64,000 nt of DNA from Progne subis subis. Its lineage: Eukaryota; Chordata; Aves; Passeriformes; Hirundinidae. The notes under the pieces were generated by a model. The model saw nothing but the letters and a program-made list of their open reading frames with translations, was not told the DNA's origin and did not search any database. The position numbers and the translations under genes were made by a program. Position 1 is the stretch's first letter. Every line of letters begins with the position of its first letter. The stretch covers positions 496,001-560,000 of the forward strand of contig JAKJHU010000184.1 in NCBI GenBank assembly GCA_022316685.1, in the 5' to 3' direction. This document shows positions 55,901 through 62,701 of the stretch, piece after piece.

Positions 55901-58546
55901 GTGACGTTGTTTTTAAACGCTGTCGGGTTTGGGGAAGGCCGGGTTTGTCATGGGGGTGATGCTCACAGCCTGTGGTGCTTTCAGATGTCTTCACTTGCAG
56001 TCAGAGCTGCACCCCCAGCCCCAGGGAGGGTGGAGTGCCCTGGTGTGCTGCGCAGAGCCTGGCAGTAAACACTCCTGGGGTTCAGCCTCCTCAGTCCTGT
56101 GCCTCACTGCCTTTGGAGATGTGATCCGTGTGGGAAGCACTGCTCCAGCCCTGCCTGTGCCAGTCAAGTGACAGCAGATCCGTGTCTCTGAGGGTCCCTG
56201 CTGGGTTTGCAGAGCTGTGTGAGCAGGAGCTGTGCAGAATTACCCTCCAAAGGCTGAGATAACACTGTTGGCTGTGTTGGTAAAGCTGTAGCTGTGTCTC
56301 GCTAACTTCTGGTGACACTTGGCTTTGTGTGAATGAACTGCTCCTAAAAATAAGCCTGGAGTTGTGGTTTAGTGAAAAAACCTCCCTGAGCAGCAGCTCA
56401 GGCCAGGGCTGGCAGAGGGAGAGAGCCTGAGCTCCACAGAGGTGCGTTTTGGACCTTCAGGCATTGGAACAGGGCACTGGGGAGCTGTGCGTGGCCTTCA
56501 GGGGGAGATGCTGAAAATCCAGTGAAGGGTCCTTGTCTGGAGTTACCTGCCCACCACCAGCCAGGGACACTGGAGAGCTTTCTCCTGAGTGTTCCAAGGG
56601 ATATTTCCAAGCTTTATTTGGGAACATCTCTTTATTAGGCTCGATGTGGGGACTGATAAACCCCCTGTGGTTTTGTTGTGTGGGAAGGAAAGAGGCTCTT
56701 CCATTGATTCACAGTGAATTACACAGCTGGGATTTTTCTGTGTGCCTGCAAAGGCCGGGGATCATCTCAAGTGGCAATTTAGAGACTCTCAGGATGCTTT
56801 GGGTTAGAAGGGGTGCTAGGGATCATCTGTTCCATGCCCTGGGGACACCTTCCACTTACCCCAGGCTGCTCTGAGCTCCATCCCCTGGCCTTGGACGCCT
56901 CCAGGGACGGGGCAGCCGCAGCCTCCCTGGGAGCCTCTCCCGGCGCTGCTCTGCAGCTGCAGCACGGCTGTGGCAGCAGAGGGAGCAGAGCCCCGGGATG
57001 CAGGAGCGGCGCTGGTGCTGTCCCCGCTGTCCCCAGCCCCGCTAACGCCCCGTGTGCTGCAGGCTACGCTGGGAAGATCAGCCAGATGCCAATCATCCTG
57101 ACCCCGCTGCATTTTGACCGGGACCCCCTGCAGAAGCAGCCCTCGTGCCAGAGGTCTGTGGTCATCAGGCCCTTCATCACCAGCGACTTCATGACGGGCG
57201 TCGCCGCCACGCCGGGCAGCGAGGTGCCCGAGGAGGTGAGGGGCTGCTGCTCCCCCTGCCCTGCTCCTTCCAGCCTTCCTCCCACCCTCCCTGCCTTCCT
57301 TTGCATTGCCTTGCCTTGCCTTTTTTTTTTTTTTTTTTTTTTTTCCTCTCTCTCTGTCATTTATAAATGATCACTAGAAAGGACGTTGTGACGTTTTGGG
57401 GAGAAAAAAACCAAAATGAGGGGCTGGCAGATGGGTGCGACAAACGTGAAGGGTTTCCAGCAGAGCTGAGCCAAAATAACCCCCGTTAAAGGGGCGAGAA
57501 TACCCCAGCCGTTCCTGGATTTGGAGTTAATTTTGGCGTCAGGAATGGGAAGTTTCCTGGCGTTAGGAATTGCCTTTGTTTGGCGCTTCTGCTCTTACTG
57601 GAACTCGCAGTTTAACGTCTCAGTGTCCTGTTTGCTCTCCAGGTCGCTAAAAGGATTTTGCAGTCAGGTTCAAGGTTTTTTTATTTTTCATGGGAAACTT
57701 TATCCGTGTCCAGTCGAGTCCTTTGTCCCTCTGGGAATGCACTGTAGGAATGGGATTGACCTTTTATTTTAAACACACTTGAAGAGCATGGGAGCACTGT
57801 GTAGTAATTGTAGATAATTGAAGTCCCTCTGCTTCAAGGCAGCCTATCCATGAAAAGAGCAATTCAGGTTGCCATGTGAACTGTCCTACTGTATAAAATG
57901 AGGGCTCATTTGGCCTCAGTGTTTATGTTTGAAAACCACCCAACACCACAAAACCCCACCCCCAAACAAAACCCCTGCGTCCTTCAAAATGAAAAACGGT
58001 CATTTCAAGGCTAGGTACTAGCATGGTGACTAAATAATACAGGTTAGAGAGAAAAATCACATTTGTGGGGGAAATAATAATGTTTTTCAAAACAGAGCAA
58101 TGCACTGTTAATTTGTGCTTTCACTCTAAGCAGCGTGTCATGGAAGTGGTGTTGGGAACTGGGGGATTTTTAAGGAAGCTGAACTTCTGAGGGTCATCAG
58201 ATTGTCCCCTGGAATACTTCTGCTAACATGGATTAATTGGGCTCTGGAGGATGACTCTCACTGGAAAGCAGAGGGCTTTTTTCTTGCAGCTGGTTTTATT
58301 TTGAGCCTGGCAACGTGCTGACAGCAAGGGGCTCTTCTGTGTGTGCCCAGCAGAGCTGGTGTGAGCAGTCTGCCCTCCGGGGTGACCGTGCTCAGCCTGT
58401 GTCACACGCTCTTTTCCTGGTATTTTATCTCCCCTCCACCACAGGTTGTGCTGAAGATGGTGGCAGAGATCAAGAAGATCCCCGGCATCTCTCGGGTGAT
58501 GTACGACCTGACATCCAAGCCGCCGGGAACCACGGAGTGGGAGTAA
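31518..58546 (+). CDS. GMPS: GMPS, GMP synthase (glutamine-hydrolysing), 16 exons
   Basis: Converts XMP to GMP with ATP and glutamine in the cytosol, the last step of de novo guanine nucleotide synthesis. Joined exons give 2,082 nt, 693 codons plus stop, exactly the human length and almost the same sequence. An N-terminal class I glutamine amidotransferase domain (about residues 1-216) has the nucleophile Cys104 in GICYGMQ and His190/Glu192 in QFHPEV. The ATP-pyrophosphatase domain has the PP-loop SGGVDS at 244-249. The C-terminal XMP-binding/dimerisation half contains [38 protein letters not shown], a [14 protein letters not shown] stretch and the terminal KPPGTTEWE. All 15 introns are GT-AG and all phases agree; no frameshift or stop was found. 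Several introns carry minisatellites against the exon edges. The neighbour SLC33A1 is divergent, about 1.25 kb away. Confidence 0.98.
31950..35900. other. GMPS intron 1, unique part
   Basis: No exon was recognised. The stretch holds a diverged tandem duplication near 32,030-32,385 and is otherwise unique-looking sequence with scattered short open frames. Confidence 0.6.
32030..32385. repeat. Diverged tandem duplication, about 170 bp, two copies
   Basis: Two adjacent segments share landmarks in order: ATCTAGTTT, a GGCGGTTT/GGGGGGTTTCT block, GAGTGCCCGG, TCCCTGT(G/A)TAAGTTT, then CAGCCTCC(T)/CACAACCTCC and GGGGCTGC. The copies are clearly related but diverged. They may be remnants of an older repeat or element not recognised here. 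Confidence 0.65.
35922..36885. repeat. 32-bp minisatellite in GMPS intron 1, about 30 units
   Basis: The unit is GGGATCGCTGATGTGGGTGG followed by CAGCGGTTCCAT, with variants CGGTGGCTCCGT and TGGTGACTCTGT. Variants cluster in blocks (the CGGTGGCTCCGT type occupies about 36,400-36,615). Long minus-strand open frames (35,668-36,813; 35,894-36,877) arise because the units lack stops in these frames; they read [17 protein letters not shown] peptide and are not genes. Confidence 0.95.
36886..37390. repeat. 31-bp minisatellite abutting GMPS exon 2, about 16 units
   Basis: The unit is GGGTGTCACTGATCCGCGGG followed by CTCTCTAACAT. It continues on from the 32-bp array and ends six bases before exon 2. 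The last unit (CTCTCTGCCGTGGGTGCC) merges with the acceptor GTTGACAG, so the branch region and pyrimidine tract of exon 2 are made of repeat sequence. Confidence 0.93.
37397..37578 (+). CDS. GMPS: GMPS coding exon 2
   Basis: Residues 10-69 plus two bases: [40 protein letters not shown] and [14 protein letters not shown]. The acceptor TTGACAG follows a minisatellite directly and has a weak pyrimidine tract. The donor is GTACGT. Confidence 0.95.
39225..39370 (+). mobile_element. Probable CR1 fragment, diverged
   Basis: GGCTGGAGATCAGGGAAAGG, TTCTTCCCCAGAGGGTGCTG and GGGCACTGCCCCAGGGCTGC follow the order of a CR1 3' segment. It lacks the most conserved end, so the call is tentative. Confidence 0.55.
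40266..40293. repeat. TG/TA microsatellite
   Basis: Alternating TGTGTATGTGTGTGTGTA passes into TATATATATATA. A compound dinucleotide repeat in GMPS intron 2. Confidence 0.9.
40618..40732 (+). CDS. GMPS: GMPS coding exon 3 (catalytic Cys)
   Basis: Residues 70-108: [20 protein letters not shown] through [12 protein letters not shown], with the amidotransferase nucleophile Cys104. The acceptor is TGTCTGCAG, the donor GTGCTG. Confidence 0.97.
40970..41215 (+). mobile_element. CR1 LINE fragment in GMPS intron 3
   Basis: GGATTAGAGATTAGGGAGAA, GTTCTTCCCTGGCAGGGTG, GCACAGGGTGCCCAGAGCAG, CCAAGGCCAGGTTGGACATT and CCTTTCCAACCCAAACCAG occur in CR1 sense order. It is one of the best-preserved copies in the window. 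Confidence 0.93.
41868..41965 (+). CDS. GMPS: GMPS coding exon 4
   Basis: Residues 109-140: [20 protein letters not shown] then [11 protein letters not shown], split Arg codon at the donor GTGCAC. The acceptor is CTCTGCAG. Confidence 0.97.
42884..42987 (+). CDS. GMPS: GMPS coding exon 5
   Basis: Residues 141-175: [20 protein letters not shown] then [14 protein letters not shown]. The acceptor is GGCTTAG, the donor GTATTT. Confidence 0.97.
43619..43812 (+). CDS. GMPS: GMPS coding exon 6 (catalytic His/Glu)
   Basis: Residues 176-240. It contains AQFHPEV with His190 and Glu192 of the amidotransferase triad, then [20 protein letters not shown] and a linker ending SSKVL. The acceptor is TGCCAG, the donor GTGAGT. 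Confidence 0.97.
44471..45060 (-). mobile_element. Candidate solo LTR (endogenous retrovirus) in GMPS intron 6
   Basis: Read on the minus strand the segment ends AGACGACAACA and contains AGTAAAGAACTGTTATTCC, CATCTCTTTGCCTGAAAGCC and a short AATAATAATAATAATTC microsatellite, a pattern I associate with LTRs of songbird endogenous retroviruses. No gag, pol or env frame is present, so if correct it is a solo LTR. The left (5') boundary is uncertain. No target-site duplication was established. Confidence 0.5.
45118..45793. repeat. Minisatellite running into the GMPS exon 7 acceptor
   Basis: About 16 units of roughly 30-33 bp based on TGCCCAGCTGAGCTGTGTGT followed by GTGTTTCCC(C/T)G. Near the right end the unit changes to a 71-bp form that includes CCCTGGCCCTGGCAGGTGCT and CTGTGTTAACCCTTTCCC, present twice before exon 7. 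The last boundary is the real exon 7 acceptor at 45,793. Confidence 0.95.
45794..45959 (+). CDS. GMPS: GMPS coding exon 7 (PP-loop)
   Basis: Residues 241-295: [20 protein letters not shown], then [20 protein letters not shown] and [18 protein letters not shown] is the ATP pyrophosphatase P-loop. The acceptor CCCTGGCAG is the third of three near-identical copies spaced 71 bp apart at the end of a minisatellite; only this one keeps the frame open. Confidence 0.97.
46245..46683 (-). mobile_element. Candidate solo LTR in GMPS intron 7
   Basis: On the minus strand it starts TGTGATGGTTTAAG and ends GATAGGCAACA, giving TGT...ACA termini over about 439 bp. It contains GCTAATAAATCTATCTTTAC (a poly(A) signal as expected of an R region) and CCTAATCCTATCTCACAG. 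No viral coding sequence is attached. I could not match flanking target-site duplications, so exact ends are provisional. A second copy, truncated by the window edge, is in the inverted arm from about 63,838. Confidence 0.55.
46905..46985 (+). mobile_element. Short CR1-like 3' end
   Basis: CAGTGATCTGGGAGGTCTTT followed by TCCACCCTTTATGATTCTGT resembles the last 60-80 bp of a CR1 or similar avian LINE. Short and tentative. The reverse complement is present in the inverted arm near 63,545-63,600. Confidence 0.45.
47832..47983 (+). CDS. GMPS: GMPS coding exon 8
   Basis: Residues 296-346: [40 protein letters not shown] and IIGDTFVK. The acceptor is TCCTGCAG, the donor GTAACG. Confidence 0.97.
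48345..48518 (+). CDS. GMPS: GMPS coding exon 9
   Basis: Residues 347-404: [40 protein letters not shown] and [17 protein letters not shown]. The donor GTGACG opens directly into a G-rich minisatellite. Confidence 0.97.
48530..48912. repeat. G-rich 27-bp minisatellite at the GMPS exon 9 donor, 13 units
   Basis: The unit is GGTGAATGTGGGGCGCAGGG followed by AGGGGAG(G). Thirteen clear copies of GAATGTGGGG were counted from 48,546 to 48,866, plus a degenerate fourteenth (GAACGCGGGG). It starts about 25 bp after the exon 9 donor. Each unit has four runs of three or more G, so the GMPS non-template strand could form stacked G-quadruplexes. Confidence 0.95.
48938..49380. repeat. Imperfect ACTGACTGACTCCAGC-type minisatellite
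   Basis: Blocks such as GACTGACTCCAGCCCCACTG and ACGGACAGATGGACTGACT recur with variable spacing. It is a decayed, composite array with an inner ACTG tetranucleotide motif, following directly on the G-rich array in GMPS intron 9. Confidence 0.9.
49381..49503. repeat. 24-bp minisatellite, 5 units
   Basis: The unit GCTGTCGGACCGGCCCCAGG plus CCCC occurs at 49,386, 49,410, 49,434, 49,458 and 49,482, with essentially perfect identity. The inverted copy at 60,845-61,001 has six units. Confidence 0.95.
50208..50313 (+). CDS. GMPS: GMPS coding exon 10
   Basis: Residues 405-439: [20 protein letters not shown] then [15 protein letters not shown]. The acceptor is CTTTTTTAG, the donor GTGTGC. Confidence 0.97.
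50811..50926 (+). CDS. GMPS: GMPS coding exon 11
   Basis: Residues 440-478: [20 protein letters not shown] then [19 protein letters not shown]. It begins the C-terminal XMP-binding/dimerisation part. The acceptor is GCTTTGCAG, the donor GTGAGG. Confidence 0.97.
51770..51895 (+). CDS. GMPS: GMPS coding exon 12
   Basis: Residues 479-520: [20 protein letters not shown] then [20 protein letters not shown], ending VQ. The acceptor is TGCCCAG, the donor GTACAG. Confidence 0.97.
52010..52280. repeat. 42-bp minisatellite in GMPS intron 12, about 6 units
   Basis: The unit is GAGCTCTGTGCCAGGGCTCC, then TGGGGACACTGTTGGGATCCCT. Six copies follow about 115 bp after exon 12. As 42 is a multiple of three, each frame keeps one peptide (for example [14 protein letters not shown]) and gives spurious open frames on both strands. 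Confidence 0.93.
53845..54035. repeat. 96-bp tandem duplication ending at the GMPS exon 13 acceptor
   Basis: The block with GTGCTGG, CTCTGTCCCCTGCAGGGTGC and CCGGGGAGCTGATGCC occurs twice with 96-bp spacing just upstream of exon 13. Each carries CCTGCAG followed by GGTG, the same four bases that begin exon 13. Confidence 0.88.
54036..54151 (+). CDS. GMPS: GMPS coding exon 13
   Basis: Residues 521-558: [20 protein letters not shown] then [18 protein letters not shown]. The acceptor GTTCCCCAG is preceded by a 96-bp duplication that contains two CCTGCAG decoys. The donor is GTGAGT. Confidence 0.97.
55451..55581 (+). CDS. GMPS: GMPS coding exon 14
   Basis: Residues 559-602: [20 protein letters not shown] then [20 protein letters not shown], ending RES. 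The acceptor is TGTTGCAG, the donor GTAGGT. Confidence 0.97.
56795..56950 (-). mobile_element. CR1 LINE fragment in GMPS intron 14
   Basis: Reads TTTGGGTTAGAAGGGGTGCT, GGGATCATCTGTTCCATGCC, ACACCTTCCACTTACCCCAG and GCCTTGGACGCCTCCAGGGA, the reverse complement of the CR1 3' end. Confidence 0.88.
57063..57235 (+). CDS. GMPS: GMPS coding exon 15
   Basis: Residues 603-660: [40 protein letters not shown] and [16 protein letters not shown]. The acceptor is GTGCTGCAG, the donor GTGAGG. Confidence 0.97.
57321..57344 (-). repeat. Poly(T) run, 24 nt
   Basis: Uninterrupted T24 in intron 15 of GMPS, followed by CCTCTCTCTCT. It is recorded as a homopolymer only. Confidence 0.9.
58445..58546 (+). CDS. 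GMPS: GMPS coding exon 16 (C-terminus)
   Basis: Residues 661-693 and [23 protein letters not shown] then [13 protein letters not shown]. The acceptor is CACCACAG. Confidence 0.98.
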   Translation, partial: VVLKMVAEIKKIPGISRVMYDLTSKPPGTTEWE

Positions 58547-58986
58547 CTAACTTCTCCCTATCCACGTACTGTGTGCAGTCTAAACCATATCAGAAACCAT
58601 TCCCAGTGTTGACATGCAGTACTGTGAAAGAGCGACTGGAGCTGCTGCGTGGCGCCAGCTTCCTCTCCTGGAGCAGAGCCCGCGGCGCAGAGCCGTGCTG
58701 GGCTGGGAGCGGCGCGGGGCCGAGGGCTGGACGGGGAAATGCCGCTGGCAGCGCCGCCAGGCCGGGCCCCTCTGCTTTGCCTCTGTCCTTCGGGCCTCCC
58801 CGCCTCCTGTTCCCCGTCCTTTCGGTGTCTCTCTGTTTTTGTACGCTCTGTCACGACAGAACGGTTCCTCTCCTCCTGCCCGGAGCCCCGTCGCAGCCCG
58901 GGCGCGCCGGAGGAGCCGGTTCTTTGTGACCGACCGCTTTGGGGCGGATTGATTAGAAATAAATATTTTGCCAAACGGAGCGGCGT
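58547..58986 (+). other. GMPS 3' UTR
   Basis: The first 440 bases after the stop, GC-rich in the middle, and ending near a canonical poly(A) signal. A short 3' UTR of about 430 nt is suggested, though alternative downstream sites would fall in the assembly gap. Confidence 0.7.
58958..58963 (+). terminator. GMPS poly(A) signal AATAAA
   Basis: AATAAA in the context TTAGAAATAAATATTTTGCC, 412 bases after the stop codon. It is the only canonical hexamer in the visible 3' UTR. Confidence 0.75.
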
Positions 58987-59086
58987 NNNNNNNNNNNNNN
59001 NNNNNNNNNNNNNNNNNNNNNNNNNNNNNNNNNNNNNNNNNNNNNNNNNNNNNNNNNNNNNNNNNNNNNNNNNNNNNNNNNNNNNN
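58987..59086. other. Assembly gap, 100 N
   Basis: Exactly 100 N, the conventional placeholder for a scaffold join of unknown size. The sequence to its right is the reverse complement of GMPS introns 7-11, so the join links GMPS to an inverted copy of part of itself. Confidence 0.99.
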
Positions 59087-59414
59087 CCCCAGGCAGTTTT
59101 GGGTGTGCAAACCTAGAATGTCAAACTCCCCCAGGGAGGGAGGATCTTTTCCTGACACTGTGTGATCTCATCTGCACAAAGTTTAACCACAACAGGATTT
59201 GTTTGTTGTTTTGAAAGGTAAATAAAGCGCATTTTCCAGGAAAAGGTCAAACACTTGCACCAGTCCACAGTAGTTAAAAACTCCACTGAACAGCTTCAAT
59301 CGAGCTGTACTTGGAGGCAGCATTCCTTAAGCACAAACCAGTCCTTTTAACCCCTAGCAGACTAAACCTCACTGCAGAACCAGCACTCACAACCCAAAGC
59401 TCGCACTTCCTCAC

Positions 59415-59529
59415 CTTCTTCACGCTCGCAGAAAAATCGCCACGATTTTCAGGATGTTGTTTGTTTCTGGGAAGTCTTTGCACACGTAAGGTTCCTCAGC
59501 ACAGATCACTCTGATTGCCAGGCCAGGCC
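59415..59529 (-). pseudogene. Copy of GMPS exon 11, one-base deletion
   Basis: Same splice sites as exon 11 but 115 nt rather than 116. GTGGCGGATTTT is GTGGCGATTTT here (one G lost), which shifts the frame after KIVA. The remainder is near identical to the intact exon. Confidence 0.9.
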
Positions 59530-60022
59530 CTGCAAAGCAACGTTGAACAAACATTACACCAAATAAAGGAAGCTGCTTTCCCCTGCAGGTGTGAACACCG
59601 AGTCCTGGGTATCTGCTGTTGTATCCCAGCTTCAGAGGTCTTGAAATCCGCAGGGAAAAAACCAAACCAACCCACAGTTATTGACTTGGGTGCTTTCTAG
59701 CAGAGAACTCATGTTGGAAATGTTGAGCATTTCCTTTGAGACAGCAAAATCCCCTTGGAAAGGCAGAGCCAGGGCATTAGTGCAGGTCAGATCCACGTGG
59801 CAGCTCAGGCAGAGACCCCTGCGCTTACTGAGAGCCGCTCTTCGGCTTCTCCCACCAAAAACAAAGGCTCAGTTATAAAGCATTATGTGTATTTATCGAG
59901 CTGCTCCCACGTCATCTTTTCCTGAAAGGCTGTGCCTAAGTGAAAACCTAAATCGATTTTTTTCTGTGTTTAAAGCTCAGTTTTGTGGTGCAGTCATGCT
60001 GGGACCTGCTGAAGCTGCACAC

Positions 60023-60125
60023 CTGGGAAGGGATGCCTGGACACCAGCTCCTCAGGAAGACCAAGCTCTCTTCCCAGCACTCGTTCGTCTTTGTGAAAGT
60101 CCTTCAGTGGTTCTATTACTTTACC
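60023..60125 (-). pseudogene. Copy of GMPS exon 10, three-base deletion
   Basis: 103 nt rather than 106. GACGAAGTGCGAGTG is GACGAACGAGTG here, which removes one Val codon and leaves the frame open. Splice sites are retained. Confidence 0.9.
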
Positions 60126-60844
60126 CTAAAAAAGAAAAAACAAAAAAGGCAATTTACACTCCAAATTTATACTCCAGCTCACACTCTGCTGTCACCCTGC
60201 TGGCCCCAAACAAAAATAGCCTCAAATGTTTAGGTTTTGGCACCCAAACTGGCCTGACCTCACAGCACCAGTGATTCCATGAACACTGGAAAGAAATTCC
60301 ATGTGAATGTGGGCTTTGTAGAACAGCTGCAGGACAGAGGTGAGACCAGAGAAATCCCAGTTTGTGCCATAAGAATCCGTGGCTGCAGCAGAGCAGACAG
60401 AGCTGGCTCTGCCTGCATGAATTCAGATTTCTGTCTCTGCTGGAGTGTTCAAACCAAGCCCAAAGGCTGGAAACGCTTTGTGCAGGAATCAGAATTAGGA
60501 ATGGGGATCATCGATTCTCTCCTGTGCCTGGCAGCTGGTAACTGAGCACCAGATTAATTCCACATTGCTGGGTGAGGTCTGTCCGTGCTGGCTCTTCTTA
60601 GGCTGCAGTGCAGTTAGAGGCTCAGCATTCCAGGCCCAGAAGATCAGATCAGATCAGGGGTCTCCCACCCTGGCTCCCACACACTAACACTGGAGAGCTC
60701 GCGCACAGCGTAGAACACCTTCCTGGGCTTCGGGCAAACACCCGCAGGAACCCAAAAATGCAACGAGGGACACACTGCAACCGAGTCCCAGGGCCCCAGC
60801 AGAGGGGAGTCTGGGGTGCTGGAGTGAGTCTGTCCGTCCGTCGG

Positions 60845-61001
60845 TGGGCCTGGGGCCGGTCCGACAGCGGGGCCTGGGGCCGGTCCGACAGCGGGGCCTG
60901 GGGCCGGTCCGACAGCGGGGCCTGGGGCCGGTCCGACAGCGGGGCCTGGGGCCGGTCCGACAGCGGGGCCTGGGGCCGGTCCGACAGCGGGGCCTGGGGC
61001 G
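60845..61001. repeat. 24-bp minisatellite in the inverted arm, 6 units
   Basis: GGGGCCGGTCCGACAGCGGG is repeated six times, the reverse complement of the array at 49,381-49,503, which has five. Confidence 0.95.
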
Positions 61002-61440
61002 CCGGAGTCTGTCAGTCTGTCTGTCAGTGGGGCTGGAGTCAGTCCGTCAGTGGGGCTGGAGTCAGTCCGTCAGTCAGTCCGTCCATCAGTGGTGCCGGAG
61101 TCCGTCAGTTCATCTGTCCGTCAGTGGTGCAGGAGTCAGTCAGTCTGTCCGTGGTGCTGGAGTCAGTCCATCAGTCAGTCCATCTGTCCTTCAGTGGTGC
61201 CAGATTCAGTCAGTCTGTCAGTGGGGCTGGAGTGAGTGAGTGAGTGAGTCAGTGGGGCTGGAGTCCGTCAGTGGTGCCAGAGTCTGTCAGTCTGTCAGTC
61301 CAACTGTCCATCAGTGTTGCTGGAGTCTGTCAGTCCATCTGTCCGTCAGTCTGGGGTGCTGGAGTCACTCCGTCAGTCAGTGGGGCTGGAGTCAGTCAGT
61401 CAGTCCGTGGGGCTGGAGTCAGTCCATCTGTCCATCGGTG
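61002..61440. repeat. Inverted copy of the ACTGACTCCAGC-type array
   Basis: GTCAGTCAGTCCGTC- and GGAGTCAGTCAGTC-type blocks are the reverse complement of 48,938-49,380, with the same order of variants. Confidence 0.9.
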
Positions 61441-61454
61441 CCGGGGTCTGCAGC

Positions 61455-61995
61455 AGCGCCCTGTGTTCACCCTCCCTGCACCCCGCGTTCCCCCCTCTCT
61501 GCGCCCCACATTCACCCTCCCCCTCTCTGCGCCCACATTCACCCTCCCCTCTCTGCGCCCCACATTCACCCTCCCCTCTCTGCGCCCCACATTCACCCTC
61601 CCCTCTCTGCGCCCCACATTCACCCTCCCCTCTCTGCGCCCCACATTCACCCTCCCCTCTCTGCGCCCCACATTCACCCTCCCCTCCCTGCGCCCCACAT
61701 TCACCCCCCTCTCTGCGCCCCACATTCACCTCCCCTCTCTGCGCCCCACATTCACCCTCCCCTCTCTGCGCCCCACATTCACCTCCCCTCCCTGCGCCCC
61801 ACATTCGCCCCCCTCTCTGCGCCCCACATTTCCCTCCCCTCCCTGCGCCCCACATTCACCCTCCCCTCTCTGCGCCCCACATTCACCCTCCCCTCTCTGC
61901 GCCCCACATTCACCCTCCCCTCTCTGCGACCACATTCACCCTCTCTCTGCGCCCCACATTCACCCCCCTCCCTGCGCCCCACATTCACCCCCCAG
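61455..61995. repeat. G-rich minisatellite in the inverted arm, 19 units
   Basis: CTGCGCCCCACATTCACCCT followed by CCCCTCT is repeated; 19 ACATT-bearing units were counted against 13 in the direct arm. The six extra units explain most of the 177-bp difference in arm length. Long plus-strand open frames (61,240-62,214; 61,244-62,239) are repeat artefacts. Confidence 0.93.
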
Positions 61996-62013
61996 CTCCC
62001 CACCCCGCGTCAC

Positions 62014-62187
62014 CTCCTCGCGCAGCTTGCGGATCAGCTCGGTGTCGTTGTGGTGGGTTTTGATCACCTCGGCCTTGCCGCTGGCCACCAGCGAGGCACT
62101 CTCGATCAGGTTCAGGCCTCAGCGTGCCCTGAGCAAGGAAAACCTCCTCGGGTTTCAGGTTCATCTCCCGATGACCTCGTTGGCGAT
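62014..62187 (-). pseudogene. Copy of GMPS exon 9, two compensating indels
   Basis: The length is the same as exon 9 (174 nt), but one G is missing (ATCGGGAGATG for ATCGGGGAGATG) and one A is added (CCTGAACCTGATC for CCTGACCTGATC). The reading frame is therefore wrong between them over about 66 nt. This accounts for the broken conceptual peptides in the region. Confidence 0.9.
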
Positions 62188-62548
62188 CTGCAGCACGGGA
62201 GAGAGGAGCTGTGACGCTTTGGGGGAGCGAGGAGTCTGAGAGGGGACAGGGAGCTCGAAAAGCACAGCCAGCAAGCTGCTGATGGCACTGTCCCACTGCT
62301 CAAACACTGCTGGGGACCCCACCCTCTGCTGAACAGAAAATGGGAAAAATGTCTCCACATCTAAATAAAAATACCAAAAATCTCTCCAGGAACGTCAGGG
62401 CCTGTTAAATACTCTCCTGTCACTCGCCAAAGGCTTCTGGGGCCACCCCCAGCCCACACAAGCCCTGATGCCATGGATTAAACAACAAAAGATGCACCCA
62501 GGAATCACAGTATTTAACAACTTCAACCGAGCAACAAATAAACGTTAC

Positions 62549-62701
62549 CTTAACAAAGGTTGTCACCGATAATTTTTCTCTTTTCTTCAGGACTTGTAGT
62601 CATATTTAAGGTCTTGCTGATTCTTTTACGTGGAGTTCTGTCCTCGTCTGAGATGGGCAGAGTTGTTGTGCCATTATAGAACGAATGGGCTGCATTCACC
62701 A
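62549..62701 (-). pseudogene. Copy of GMPS exon 8, one-base insertion
   Basis: 153 nt rather than 152. GGTGACACCTTTG is GGTGACAACCTTTG here, a single extra A near the donor that shifts the last five codons. All else is near identical. Confidence 0.9.
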
